Source of the DNA: Actinocatenispora sera
GTDB lineage: Bacteria; Actinomycetota; Actinomycetes; Mycobacteriales; Micromonosporaceae
DNA length: 64,000 bases
NCBI RefSeq assembly: GCF_018324685.1
Contig: NZ_AP023354.1
Span: 2,418,001 to 2,482,000 of the forward strand
Direction of reading: 5' to 3'
Notes under the pieces: model-generated
What the model was told of the DNA's origin: nothing
Seen by the model: only the letters and a program-made list of their open reading frames with translations
Databases searched by the model: none
Made by a program: the position numbers and the translations under genes
Part shown: piece after piece, positions 1 through 8,111 of the stretch
Layout of the letters: each line of letters begins with the position of its first letter
Numbering within the stretch: position 1 is the first letter of the stretch

Positions 1-54
1 CAGCGCGGTGAAGTGCTCCTCGACGGTGCGTCGTGAGGTGCTGTCGGTTCCCAC
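1..54 (-). CDS. N-terminus of unidentified protein (partial)
   Basis: Reading leftward from a GTG at 54 gives an open frame, MGTDSTSRRTVEEHFTAL, that runs off the window edge. A strong Shine-Dalgarno core (AGGAG) lies 7 bases upstream of the GTG on the minus strand, at about 62-66, which supports a real start. The short peptide ending in EEHFTAL resembles the first helix of SnoaL/NTF2-like proteins, but 18 residues are too few to assign a family. The gene would be divergent from the lipoprotein gene that follows. Confidence 0.5.
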   Translation of the reverse strand, partial: MGTDSTSRRTVEEHFTAL

Positions 55-147
55 TGTGTGCTCCTGTCCACGCCCGCTTTTCACGACCTGTCGGACAATG
101 CTAGACAAGTTCCAGCGCCGAGGTTCGGCGGTGTGAGGCGGTGTGTG

Positions 148-1893
148 ATGGGACGACCTGCCCGGTGGGGTGTCGCGGTGCTGGCACTCGGTGTGACGGT
201 GACGGCGCTCGCGGGGTGTTCGAAGAACACCGGCGAGCACGGCGGTACGACACCACGGCCGAAGATCTCCGGTGGGATCGCGACCGATCCGGCCGACTCG
301 CGCGGTCCGGCGCCGGCGGTGGCGGGTGCGCGCAAGGGCGGCACCATCGACCTGCTGCAGGCCAGCGACTACGGCCACCTGGACCCGCAACGCACGTACT
401 CGATCCGGGAGTTCGCGATCGAGCAGGAGTTCGCCCGGCCGCTCACCTCGTTCCGGCAGGGCCCGGCCGGCAAGATCACGCTGGTCGGTGATCTCGCGAC
501 CACACCCGGTACCGACGTGCATCACGACTGCACGACGTGGCGGTTCACCCTCAAGAACGGCCTGAAGTACGCCGACGGCAGCACCATCACCGCCGCCGAC
601 GTGGCGTACGGGGTGGCGCGGTCGTTCGCCTCGTTCGAGGCCGACGGCCCGCACTACATCCAGCAGTGGCTGGCCAACTCGCCGGACTACAACGCGAAGT
701 ACCACGGGCCGTACGACGGGGGAGCGCCCGTGCCGCCCGGTGTCACCGTCTCCGGGCAGACGCTGACGTTCACGTTCGCCAAGCCGCACTGCGACCTGCC
801 GTTCGCGGCGTCGATGGGTACCACGGTGCCGGTGCCGAAGGCCAAGGACACCAAGCAGAAGTACGACCTGGCGCCGTTCTCGTCCGGGCCGTACCGGATC
901 GCCGGCTACGCCAAGGGCAGCAAGCTCACGCTGGTGCGCAACAGGTACTGGGATCCGGCCACCGACCCGATCCGGCATGCCTACCCGGACCGGCTCGTGG
1001 TCAAGATGGGCCTGACCGACGAGTTGCAGGCCAACCAGGAGATCGCCGACTCCGGCGACGCGCAGTACTCGATCTCGCAGAACAGCGTGCCGCAGCAGCT
1101 GCTGTCGAAGGTCACCGGCGACGTGGCGGCGCGCAGTACCAAGGGCCTCACCTCGTTCGTGCAGTACCTCGCGATCAACACCCAGCGGGTCAGGGATCTG
1201 CAGGTGCGCAAGGCGATGGAGTACGCGATCAACCGGGCCGGGCTGGTGCAGGTGGTCGGCGGTCCGCTGCGCGGCACGCCCACCACGACGATGCTGTCAC
1301 CCGCCACGATCGGCTACCACCAGTACGATGCGTACCCGGCCGGGCCGAACGGTGACCCGGCGAAGGCGCGGAAACTGTTGCACGGCAAGCATCCCAAGCT
1401 CGTGTACGGGTACGAGAACAACGCCGAGGGGCAGAAGCAGGCGACGGTGGTGAAGGCGGCGTTCGAGAAGGCGGGGTTCCGCATCTCGCTGTCGCCGATC
1501 GACGCGGCGACTTTCTACTCCAGCCAGCAGCGCCGGGACAACCCGTGGGACTTCTACCTGGCGAACTGGGCGGCGGACTGGCCGAGCGGTTCGACGGTGC
1601 TGCCGCCGCTGTTCGACGGCCGCGGGTTGCAGCCGCAGGGCAACTCCGACACCTCCTATCTCAACGATCCGGCGGTGAACAAGCAGATCGACCGGATCGG
1701 CGCGCTGCCGTTCGCGCAGGCCGCGCCGGAGTGGGGCAAGCTCGACCAGCAGATCGTGACCGACACCGCCGCGGCGGTTCCGGCGTACGACTCGAACTTC
1801 GTCGGTGTCAACGGATCCCGGGTCGGCGGCGTGGTCCTCTCCAAGGTGCTCGCCACCCCCGTCTTCACCGACGTCTACGTCAAGGGGTCATGA
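148..1893 (+). CDS. ABC transporter substrate-binding lipoprotein, family 5
   Basis: This is a probable solute receptor of a peptide/nickel-type ABC importer, anchored to the outer face of the membrane. The chosen ATG at 148 gives a classical lipoprotein signal: a basic start (MGRPARW), a hydrophobic core and the lipobox ALAGC with Cys24. The frame is open back to 58, but that extension would bury the signal peptide. The mature part has the SBP_bac_5 layout, including RFTLKNGLKYADGSTITAADV, where the family usually reads 'F.L..GVKFSDG.P.TA.DV', and a C-terminal NWAADWPSGSTVLPPLFDG segment. The length of 581 aa is normal for the family. No permease or ATPase gene lies next to it, so it is an orphan receptor here. 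The substrate cannot be predicted. Confidence 0.85.
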   Translation: MGRPARWGVAVLALGVTVTALAGCSKNTGEHGGTTPRPKISGGIATDPADSRGPAPAVAGARKGGTIDLLQASDYGHLDPQRTYSIREFAIEQEFARPLTSFRQGPAGKITLVGDLATTPGTDVHHDCTTWRFTLKNGLKYADGSTITAADVAYGVARSFASFEADGPHYIQQWLANSPDYNAKYHGPYDGGAPVPPGVTVSGQTLTFTFAKPHCDLPFAASMGTTVPVPKAKDTKQKYDLAPFSSGPYRIAGYAKGSKLTLVRNRYWDPATDPIRHAYPDRLVVKMGLTDELQANQEIADSGDAQYSISQNSVPQQLLSKVTGDVAARSTKGLTSFVQYLAINTQRVRDLQVRKAMEYAINRAGLVQVVGGPLRGTPTTTMLSPATIGYHQYDAYPAGPNGDPAKARKLLHGKHPKLVYGYENNAEGQKQATVVKAAFEKAGFRISLSPIDAATFYSSQQRRDNPWDFYLANWAADWPSGSTVLPPLFDGRGLQPQGNSDTSYLNDPAVNKQIDRIGALPFAQAAPEWGKLDQQIVTDTAAAVPAYDSNFVGVNGSRVGGVVLSKVLATPVFTDVYVKGS

Positions 1894-2526
1894 CGCGCCC
1901 GGCGGGTTGTCGATCACTCGCGGACTCGCGCCGAGGTTGCGCCCGAGCTTGCGGGTGTAGGTGGGGACCGAGTCGACCAGTGTGTCGATCACGGGAAAGG
2001 CTCCCACGAGTTCCCTTGCCTCGGCTGCAGCGTCGGCGAGCGCGGCCGGTGTCCGATCGACCAGATCGGTGACCCGGCCGAGTACCTCGTCGGCGTCGAG
2101 CCGCACAGCCTCAGCCCGTGAAGCCGAGCAGCGATGTACCGCTCGTCGACCGGGATGAGCTCACCATCGGTGGTGGCTTCCTCGACCCGCTCGGGGAGTA
2201 CGAACTGGACAGCGCCCGCGACGTCCTCGCCCACGTGGGTGAGCAGTGCGAAAGGGCTCTGCGCCGAGACACGGAACTGCGCCGCCCACGATCGAGCACG
2301 TACGGGTTTTCCGGCAGTAAGCCACGAAGGAAGGGTCGACGACTCGGTGCGGGTGCTCGTGGCGAGTCAGCGCCATCGACAGCGACAGGGGCGTGGCGTT
2401 CGGATCGGCACGGTAGTCGTCGTCTTAGGTGAAGGACAGACGGCCGTGCCGGTCCTGCGCGACGTGGCCGGCGATCCGTCCCTCCAGGATCACTTCCAGC
2501 CGCTCGGGTCGCGCCGTGGGCGGCAT
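1888..2526 (-). pseudogene. hipA-like kinase toxin, degraded
   Basis: Remains of a HipA-type serine/threonine kinase can be followed by changing frame. The N-terminal HipA motif RLEVILEGRIAGHVAQDR continues to RLSFT and then hits an in-frame TAA at 2425-2427, where relatives have a Tyr codon. The frame continues as DDDYRADPNATPLSLSMALTR, then shifts near 2320 (LRGLLPENPYVLDR) and again near 2300 (WAAQFRVSAQSPFALLTHV...). It ends the N-lobe near 2118 (RYIAARLHGL). The next recognisable sequence, AEAVRLDADEVLGRV to the stop at 1888, is the HipA C-terminus. The kinase core of roughly 200 residues is missing. The locus has at least one nonsense mutation, two or three frameshifts and a large internal deletion, so no toxin can be made. 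The last 6 bases overlap the end of the upstream lipoprotein gene on the other strand. Confidence 0.8.
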
Positions 2527-2868
2527 GTCAGCGGCCTTTCCGGGCACCGGCCTGGCCTTGGGCATGGGCATCTTTCGTCCGGTGTCCGAGTCGGTCGCGA
2601 CGGCTCCGGCGGCACGTGCCGGGACGTCGGTCGGGTCGGGCGCGGGTGCGACAGGATGTTCCGGGACGTCGACGTTCATGCTCAGGCCGAGCGCGGACAG
2701 GAGTGCGAGCACTCTCGCCAGTGCCGCACCGCCGTGGCCGGACTCGACCTGGTTGATCCACAGTCGGCTCGTGCCGACCCGTGCCGCCAACTGCGCCTGG
2801 GTCATGCCCAGTGCCTTGGGTTGGTCATGGACCAGGTTGCCGACGTCCTGGACGGTCTTGACTCGCAA
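2425..2868 (-). CDS. HipB-like HTH antitoxin (fused to hipA remnant)
   Basis: This ORF reads 147 aa from a TTG start with an AGAGGGG ribosome site. Residues about 8-66 form an XRE/Cro helix-turn-helix (GMTQAQLAARVGTSRLWINQ) of the HipB type, which represses its own operon and neutralises HipA. After a Pro/Ala-rich linker (about 70-114) the frame runs directly into the HipA N-terminus (from Met115) and stops at the nonsense codon at 2425. Normal hipB and hipA are separate, overlapping genes. Here the hipB stop is absent, either as a natural fusion or by decay. The HTH part is intact, so it may still bind the upstream operator region. Confidence 0.65.
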   Translation of the reverse strand: MRVKTVQDVGNLVHDQPKALGMTQAQLAARVGTSRLWINQVESGHGGAALARVLALLSALGLSMNVDVPEHPVAPAPDPTDVPARAAGAVATDSDTGRKMPMPKARPVPGKAADMPPTARPERLEVILEGRIAGHVAQDRHGRLSFT

Positions 2869-3054
2869 GGCGGCCCCTCTTCATTCTCGCGAATGCCAAC
2901 TGTATGGGATCGCTTACATTTCGTAATGTCTCCGATAACTTACTTTTCAAAATGTCAGCGATAGCTGACATAGCCGGATGGCTGCTATCCCTTACATCCC
3001 GCGCGGGGCAGCGGCGCCACGAGCGAGGCTTTGTGCGCGTCGTAGGGTGCGGCG
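2869..3054. promoter_or_regulatory. AT-rich operator/promoter region of the hipB-like gene
   Basis: This 186-base intergenic stretch is far more AT-rich than its surroundings. It contains a 20-base element with 8-base palindromic arms, ATGTCAGC-GATA-GCTGACAT, at 2952-2971. A weaker inverted repeat, ACATT-TCGT-AATGT, lies near 2916-2929, and related half-sites (ATGTC, GATA) occur between them. The spacing between gene starts and the AT richness fit an autoregulated hipBA promoter on the minus strand. The dapE start on the plus strand is also served from here. Confidence 0.5.
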
Positions 3055-4125
3055 GTGGACAGTTTGAGTAGCGAGACGCTGGCCGATCCGGTGGCGCTGA
3101 CCCGGGCGCTGGTGGACATCGAGTCGGTGTCCGGCGACGAGCAGCGCATCACCGACCTCGTCGAACGGGCGCTGCGCTCGGCGCCGCACCTGGCCGTGCA
3201 GCGCGACGGCAACGTGCTCTGTGCCCGTACCGAGCTGGGGCGGGAGCGGCGGGTCGTGCTCGCCGGTCACCTGGACACGGTGCCCATCGCGGACAACGTG
3301 CCGGCCCGGGTGGACGGCGAGGTGATGTACGGCTGCGGCACCAGCGACATGAAGTCCGGCGACGCGCTGGCGCTGCACCTCGCGGTGACGCTGGCGGCGC
3401 CGCGGCACGACGTGACGTACCTGTTCTACGACTGCGAGGAGGTCGAGGCCGAGCGCAACGGCCTCAACCGGATCGCCCGCACCCGGCCGGACTGGCTTGC
3501 CGCCGACTTCGCCATCCTGCTGGAGGGTACGTACGGCGAGATCGAGGCCGGCTGCCAGGGGACCATGCGGGCCCGGCTGACCACCACCGGGGTGCGCGCG
3601 CACTCGGCCCGCAGCTGGCTCGGCAGCAACGCGATCCACGCCGCAGGCGAGGCGCTCGACCGGCTCCGGGCGTACCAGCCGCGCACCGTGATGATCGACG
3701 GGTGCGAGTTCCGGGAGGGGCTGAACGCGGTGCGCATCGCCGGCGGGGTGGCCGGCAACATCGTCCCGGACGAGTGCACCATCGACGTGAACTTCCGGTT
3801 CGCCCCGGACCGTACCGAGGCGCAGGCGCACGCGCACGTTCGCGAGGTGTTCGCCGGACTGCCGGTGGGGATCGAGATCACCGATTCGGCGCCGGGCGCG
3901 CCGCCCGGGCTGTCCGAACCGGCCGCGGCGGAGTTCCTGGCCGCAATCGGTACGAAGCCGCGCGGCAAGTTCGGCTGGACCGACGTGGCCCGCTTCGCCG
4001 CCCTCGGCATCCCGGCGCTCAACTACGGCCCCGGCGACCCGAACGTCGCGCACGCCCGCGACGAGCGCGTCGAGATCCCGCGCATCCGGTCCGGCGCCGA
4101 AGCGCTCCGCCGCTGGCTCGCCTGA
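3055..4125 (+). CDS. dapE: Succinyl-diaminopimelate desuccinylase
   Basis: DapE removes the succinyl group from N-succinyl-LL-2,6-diaminopimelate in the lysine and cell-wall DAP pathway in the cytoplasm. It is an M20 di-zinc hydrolase. The metal-site motifs are visible: AGHLDTVP (His, Asp), the [10 protein letters not shown] bridging-Asp region, and DCEEVEAE with the catalytic Glu. The [15 protein letters not shown] segment near the C-terminus supplies the last metal His. The dimerisation domain sits between residues about 180 and 290. The length of 356 aa is typical of actinobacterial DapE (about 350). The start is a GTG at 3055. The two LOG genes downstream in the same direction match the order in other actinobacteria. 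Confidence 0.93.
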   Translation: MDSLSSETLADPVALTRALVDIESVSGDEQRITDLVERALRSAPHLAVQRDGNVLCARTELGRERRVVLAGHLDTVPIADNVPARVDGEVMYGCGTSDMKSGDALALHLAVTLAAPRHDVTYLFYDCEEVEAERNGLNRIARTRPDWLAADFAILLEGTYGEIEAGCQGTMRARLTTTGVRAHSARSWLGSNAIHAAGEALDRLRAYQPRTVMIDGCEFREGLNAVRIAGGVAGNIVPDECTIDVNFRFAPDRTEAQAHAHVREVFAGLPVGIEITDSAPGAPPGLSEPAAAEFLAAIGTKPRGKFGWTDVARFAALGIPALNYGPGDPNVAHARDERVEIPRIRSGAEALRRWLA

Positions 4126-4225
4126 GCCACTGCCGACCGGAACGGCGCCGCACCACGATCAACAGTGCTCCGCCGCCGGCTCGCCTGAGCCACTGTCGAA
4201 CGCAACGCTCCGCACCACGATCAAC
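4104..4225 (+). repeat. Direct duplication of the dapE 3' end
   Basis: The last codons of dapE, its stop and the following bases (4104-4163) recur imperfectly at 4167-4225, including the segment GGCTCGCCTGAGCCACTG and the ending CACCACGATCAAC. The copies are about 60 bases long and separated by 3 bases. The second copy is noncoding. It is a local tandem duplication and shows no sign of a mobile element. Confidence 0.8.
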
Positions 4226-4301
4226 CGGTGTGGGGCGGACCGGTGGGACGGTGGGCGGGTGGTACCGCTGGCGGGGTGGGGTGCTGGCTAACGTGGGGGC
4301 C

Positions 4302-5135
4302 ATGAGTGACGGATCCGGGGTGGACGAGGGCCGGTCGACCGATCGGGACCGGTCGGTGAAGGGGCCGAGCTGGCAGCGCGGCCCGGTGGTGCTGCGTCGC
4401 GCGTCGCTGCCGCGAAGCATGGTCGACCAGCGGCTGCTGGACTCCCGGGAGCCGGTCGACTGGGTGCACACCGACCCGTGGCGGGTGCTGCGCATCCAGT
4501 CCGAGTTCGTCGAGGGGTTCGGCGCGCTGGCCGAGCTCGGCCCGGCGGTCAGCGTGTTCGGCTCGGCCCGTACCAAGCCCGGCTCCGAGGAGTACCGGCT
4601 GGCCGAGCAGCTGTCCGCCGCGCTCGCCCGCGCCGGGTACGCGGTGATCACCGGCGGCGGCCCCGGCACCATGGAGGCGGCGAACAAGGGTGCCAGCCTG
4701 GCCGGCGGCACGGCGGTCGGCCTCGGCATCGAGCTGCCGTTCGAGCACGGTCTCAACGACTGGGTCGACCTGGGCATCAACTTCCGGTACTTCTTCGTGC
4801 GCAAGACGATGTTCGTCAAGTACGCGAGCGCGTTCTGCGTGCTGCCCGGCGGGTTCGGCACCATGGACGAGCTGTTCGAGGCGCTGACGCTGGTGCAGAC
4901 CAAGCGCGTCACCTGGTTCCCGGTGATCCTGCTCGGCCGCTCGTACTGGCAGGGGCTGCTCGACTGGCTGCGCGACACGATGGTGCCGGCCGGCACGATC
5001 AACCCGTCCGACCTGGATCTGATCCGGGTCACCGATGACGTCGACGAGGCGGTGGCGTGGGTGCTGGAGAGCGACCAGGCGCGTGATGCCCGGAAGCCCG
5101 ACCCGCACACCACCGAGCCGCCGGTGGAGGGCTGA
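4302..5135 (+). CDS. LOG family Rossmann-fold protein (TIGR00730), long form
   Basis: This is a member of the LOG/lysine-decarboxylase-like family, whose studied members are nucleoside 5'-monophosphate phosphoribohydrolases (cytokinin-activating type). The conserved nucleotide and catalytic motifs are present: GGGPGTMEAANKGA, the RK pair in YFFVRKTMF, and PGGFGTMDE. The protein has 277 aa, with an N-terminal extension of about 70 residues (LPRSMVDQRLL...) compared with the short form that follows. The frame is open far upstream into dapE, but the ATG at 4302 is the natural start. It ends one base before the next LOG gene starts. The physiological substrate here is not known. Confidence 0.88.
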   Translation: MSDGSGVDEGRSTDRDRSVKGPSWQRGPVVLRRASLPRSMVDQRLLDSREPVDWVHTDPWRVLRIQSEFVEGFGALAELGPAVSVFGSARTKPGSEEYRLAEQLSAALARAGYAVITGGGPGTMEAANKGASLAGGTAVGLGIELPFEHGLNDWVDLGINFRYFFVRKTMFVKYASAFCVLPGGFGTMDELFEALTLVQTKRVTWFPVILLGRSYWQGLLDWLRDTMVPAGTINPSDLDLIRVTDDVDEAVAWVLESDQARDARKPDPHTTEPPVEG

Positions 5136-5136
5136 G

Positions 5137-5694
5137 ATGGCCGCGATCGGGGTGTTCTGCGGTTCGTCCACGCAGGTGAGCAAGACCTATCTCGACCTGG
5201 CGGCCGATGCCGGCGCGGAGCTGGCCCGGCGCGGCCATCTGGTGGTGTCGGGCGGCGGCAGCGTCGGCATGATGGGGGCGCTGGTCGCCGGCTGCCGCGC
5301 CGCCGGCGGCCGGACCTACGGGGTGATCCCCGAAGTGCTGTACGGCCGGGAGATCGCCGACGTCGGTTCGGACGAGCTGGTCGTCACCGCCGACATGGCG
5401 GAGCGCAAGAACCGGATGATCGCCACCGCGGACGCGTTCCTCACCCTGCCGGGCGGGGTCGGCACCATGGACGAGCTGTTCGAGGTGTGGACCACCGGTC
5501 ACCTCGGGCTGCACCACAAGCCGATCGCCTTGCTGTCGACCGACGGCTTCTACGATGGCCTGATGTCCTATGTGGACACTCTGGTACGGGACCGGTTCCT
5601 GTCCGCCGACGCCCGCGACCTGCTGCGGGTGGTGCACGACGTCCCGGCCGCCGCCGACGTGCTGGAGGCGGCCCTCGCCGCCGGCTCGCACTGA
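5137..5694 (+). CDS. LOG family phosphoribohydrolase, short form
   Basis: This is the second, compact LOG protein (185 aa), starting one base after the stop of the long-form gene and so very likely co-translated. Motifs are FCGSS (N-terminus), SGGGSVGMMGA, ERKNRM and PGGVGTMDELFE, as in bacterial LONELY GUY enzymes that release free bases from cytokinin-type riboside monophosphates. M. tuberculosis Rv1205 is the characterised homologue beside dapE. Tandem long and short LOG genes suggest non-identical roles, but these cannot be told apart from sequence alone. Confidence 0.88.
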   Translation: MAAIGVFCGSSTQVSKTYLDLAADAGAELARRGHLVVSGGGSVGMMGALVAGCRAAGGRTYGVIPEVLYGREIADVGSDELVVTADMAERKNRMIATADAFLTLPGGVGTMDELFEVWTTGHLGLHHKPIALLSTDGFYDGLMSYVDTLVRDRFLSADARDLLRVVHDVPAAADVLEAALAAGSH

Positions 5695-5747
5695 GGCGCG
5701 GTCGCGCCGGTGCGGCCGGGCGTCGCCGCCTCGCGCCGATCGCGGTC

Positions 5748-5786
5748 GCGAGTGCCGGCCCGGGAGGGGTGCGGGCCGGCACTCGC
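5748..5786. terminator. Convergent terminator hairpin
   Basis: A perfect 14-bp stem (5748-5761 with 5773-5786; arm GCGAGTGCCGGCCC) encloses an 11-base loop between the LOG operon and the oppositely oriented NmrA gene. There is no T-tract, as is common in high-GC actinobacteria. It can serve both strands. Confidence 0.7.
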
Positions 5787-5789
5787 GGG

Positions 5790-6638
5790 TCAGCGGAACC
5801 GGTGAGCGTTGCGGTCGCACCAGTCGGCGAAGGTGGCGGGCTCGCGGCCGAGCAGCTCGCGCACCGTGCTGGTGCGGAAGCCGACCGTGTCGGCGCGCAT
5901 CTGCTCGAACCCCTCGACGATCGCCTCGGCGAGCGCGGGTGGGGCGCCGTGGGGGAAGCGTGCGGCGACCGCCTCGGCGGCCGTACGGATCGGCCGGACC
6001 TCGATGTCCCGGCCGACCGCCGCGGCCAGTACCTGGACCTGCTCGGTCACGGTGAACGTCTGCTCGCCGGTCAGCGTGTACGCGGTGCCGGCGTGGCCGT
6101 CCTCGGTGAGCGCCAGCGCGGCGACAGCGGCGATGTCGGCGGGATCGATCGGGGCGAACCGCCCCGGTCCGACCGGGTCGAGCACGTAGCCGCCGGACCG
6201 GATCGTGGGCAGCCAGTCGAACGCGTTCGTCATGTACCCGCCGGGCCGCAGCACGGTCGTCGGGATCCCGGACTCGCGCAGCAGCACCTCCCGCTCGTGG
6301 TGCCACCGACCCATCGCCGGCATCGGGTCGCCGAGCACGTTGTACGAGGAGAGCTGCACGACGTTGGCCACGCCGGCGGCGCGGGCGGCGGCCACGGCGT
6401 GCTCGGTGTGGGTCAGCCCGATGCCGGGGGTGAGCAGGAACATTCCGTCGACGCCGTCGAGTGCGCGCGCGAGCGACTCGGGGTCGTCGAGGTCGGCGAA
6501 CGCGCGCTCGGCGCGCTCCGGCAGCGTGGCGGCGCGGGCCGGATCGCGCACCAGCGCGCGGACCTCCGCGCCGCGGTCGACGAGCGTACGGACCAGTTCG
6601 CGGCCGATGTTTCCGGTTGCACCGGTGACCAGTAGCAT
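5790..6638 (-). CDS. NmrA-like NAD(P)-binding oxidoreductase
   Basis: This 282-aa atypical short-chain dehydrogenase-like protein has an N-terminal Rossmann motif (LLVTGATGNIGRELVR, the GxxGxxG type) and the NmrA-family layout (LSSYNVLGD..., EREVLLRESGIPTTVLRPGGYM). Relatives include QorB-type quinone oxidoreductases and NmrA redox sensors, and no Tyr-xxx-Lys SDR active site is clear. The ATG start at 6638 is divergent from a MarR gene 107 bases away. The shared spacer holds a TAACCGGTTA palindrome, so this gene is probably the target of that MarR protein. The substrate is unknown. Confidence 0.8.
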   Translation of the reverse strand: MLLVTGATGNIGRELVRTLVDRGAEVRALVRDPARAATLPERAERAFADLDDPESLARALDGVDGMFLLTPGIGLTHTEHAVAAARAAGVANVVQLSSYNVLGDPMPAMGRWHHEREVLLRESGIPTTVLRPGGYMTNAFDWLPTIRSGGYVLDPVGPGRFAPIDPADIAAVAALALTEDGHAGTAYTLTGEQTFTVTEQVQVLAAAVGRDIEVRPIRTAAEAVAARFPHGAPPALAEAIVEGFEQMRADTVGFRTSTVRELLGREPATFADWCDRNAHRFR

Positions 6639-6690
6639 GAGCAGTCCCAGGGTCGTTTACGGGTTAATGATGTGCCTCGGAATGGAACGA

Positions 6691-6700
6691 TAACCGGTTA
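6691..6700. promoter_or_regulatory. Palindromic operator between NmrA and MarR genes
   Basis: TAACCGGTTA is a perfect 10-bp palindrome in an AT-rich pocket of the 106-base divergent spacer. A related sequence (GGGTTAATG) lies at 6660-6668. MarR dimers usually bind such sites over divergent promoters, so this is the likely shared operator. Confidence 0.5.
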
Positions 6701-6744
6701 ACGACATGCCGTCAACGCCGACCTGCGCTGCAGTGGAGGTACCG

Positions 6745-7191
6745 ATGCCCGGACTGTTGGACCTGCACGGCCGCACCTCGAAGGCGCTGCGGGCACTGGC
6801 CGAGGCGGCGGTGCAGCGACACGGCCTGCACCTGGGGCAGGACCACCTGCTCGCGGCGCTGTGGGAACGGGACGGTCGCACCCCGGGCGAGATCGCCGCC
6901 GCGGTCCGCGTCACCACCCCGGCGGTGGTGAAGATGGCCGGCCGGATGATCACCGCCGGCTGGATCACCCGGCGCCCCGACGATCGGGACAACCGCCTCG
7001 TGCGGCTCTGGCTCACCGACGCCGGCCGCGCCCTGCAGGAACCCGTCGAGGCCGCCCGGCGCCGCCTCGAGGACCAGGTCACCGCCGGCCTCACCGACGA
7101 CGAGCGGACGGCACTGCTGTCCGCCCTGACCAAGGTGCACGACACAGCCGTCGCGCTGCTGGCCGATCCACCCGATCACACCACCGGCTGA
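6745..7191 (+). CDS. MarR family transcriptional regulator
   Basis: This 148-aa winged-helix repressor has a recognition helix and wing that are recognisable as GEIAAAVRVTTPAVVKMAGRM, ITAGWITRRPDDRDNRLVRL and LTDAGRAL. The ATG at 6745 is preferred because GGAGG precedes it at the right distance, although the frame opens at 6706. It is divergent from the NmrA-like gene and probably controls it through the TAACCGGTTA site. The effector is not predictable. Confidence 0.85.
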   Translation: MPGLLDLHGRTSKALRALAEAAVQRHGLHLGQDHLLAALWERDGRTPGEIAAAVRVTTPAVVKMAGRMITAGWITRRPDDRDNRLVRLWLTDAGRALQEPVEAARRRLEDQVTAGLTDDERTALLSALTKVHDTAVALLADPPDHTTG

Positions 7192-7212
7192 CCGCGCCGG
7201 AGCCCGGCACCG

Positions 7213-7500
7213 AGCCAGCCGTCCCAAGACGGCCGCGCGTCGTTCACCCGGCCCCAAGACAGCCGCGCGCTGGTTCACCCGACCCAAGACGCCGGGCGTC
7301 GGTTCATCCGACCCAAGACGCCGGATATCGGTTCATCCGACCCAAGACGCCGGATGTCGGTTCATCCGACCCAAGACGCCGGATGTCGGTTCATCCGACC
7401 CAAGACGCCAGGCGTCGGTTCATCCGACCCCGAGAGCCGGGCGTCGGTCGTCCGACCAGGACGGCCGGGCGTCGGTCACCCCGGAGCCGGACGCCAGGCG
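7213..7500. repeat. 29-bp tandem repeat array (intergenic)
   Basis: About nine to ten head-to-tail copies of a 29-base unit fill the gap between the MarR gene and the nucleotidyltransferase gene. The unit contains GGTTCATCCGACCCAAGACG followed by CCGGATGTC. Unit starts can be placed at 7242, 7273, 7302, 7331, 7360, 7389, 7418, 7447 and 7475. The central five are nearly identical and the outer ones diverge. The period is not a multiple of 3, so the open frames crossing it are not protein-coding. There are no spacers, so it is not CRISPR. Nothing else is seen in this stretch. Confidence 0.9.
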
Positions 7501-7505
7501 TGCGG

Positions 7506-8111
7506 TCAATGGGCCGGGGGCGGCCAGGGCAGGACGGTCAGCTCCGGCCAGCGCCGCCGCCAGCGGGCCGCCTTCGCCTCGTAGACCGAACGCGGCGCCT
7601 GCACCGGATTCGGCCGCAGCACCAGGTTGAACACGTCGGACAGCCCGTGCGGCGCGTAGACGCGCCACCGGTCGCCCGGCTCGGTGCGCACGCCGACGCA
7701 GCAGGTGGTGGCGGCGAAGCTGTCGATCGCCGCCTCGCTGGAGGTGTAGGCCGGGCAGGGCACCCCGAACTTCGCCTCGTACCAGAGGTGCACCCGGGCC
7801 TCGTTGCGGATCTCGATCTCGACCGGCAGGCCCGCGAACACCGCGCGGCCGGCCGCGATCACCTCGTCCTCCGCCGCCCAGGACAGGTCGGCGTCGTCGA
7901 AGTAGAACACGTCGTAGTCCCTGATGCCGCCGCTCGGCGCCCGGTGCGTCACCACGTTCCACACCGTCTGGAACACGCACCCGGCCGTCAGGTACCACCC
8001 GGGCAGGTCGAGGGTTGCGGTGCGGGCCAGCACCTCGGTGAGCAGCTCGTTGCGCTGCAACGTGGTCCGCAACGCGGGCAGCTGTTCGTCCAGCGGCAGG
8101 AGACCGATCAT
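7506..8111 (-). CDS. Nucleotidyltransferase-like protein (COG3575)
   Basis: This 201-aa protein matches the family of small bacterial proteins once called DUF925. It has an N-terminal GWYLTAGCVFQTVWN segment, then the nucleotidyltransferase-like acidic motif IRDYDVFYFDDADLSW and a following VEIEIRNEARVHLWYEAKFG block. No substrate or physiological role is established for the family. ATG start at 8111. It lies 46 bases downstream of folP2 on the same strand and may be co-transcribed. Confidence 0.75.
   Translation of the reverse strand: MIGLLPLDEQLPALRTTLQRNELLTEVLARTATLDLPGWYLTAGCVFQTVWNVVTHRAPSGGIRDYDVFYFDDADLSWAAEDEVIAAGRAVFAGLPVEIEIRNEARVHLWYEAKFGVPCPAYTSSEAAIDSFAATTCCVGVRTEPGDRWRVYAPHGLSDVFNLVLRPNPVQAPRSVYEAKAARWRRRWPELTVLPWPPPAH

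Noticed and set aside
58-147. Earlier start for the first lipoprotein
   Set aside because: It would put 30 residues before a clear signal peptide and lipobox, which would prevent export.
58-1893. A complete peptide ABC transporter operon at the window start
   Set aside because: Only the receptor is present. The flanking sequence is a divergent partial gene and the hipA relic, not permease genes.
3702-4301. N-terminal extension of the first LOG gene
   Set aside because: The frame is open but lies within dapE and the duplicated spacer. The ATG at 4302 matches the family start.
7213-7500. CRISPR array
   Set aside because: Units are directly head to tail with no unique spacers and no cas genes are nearby. 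It is a simple tandem repeat.
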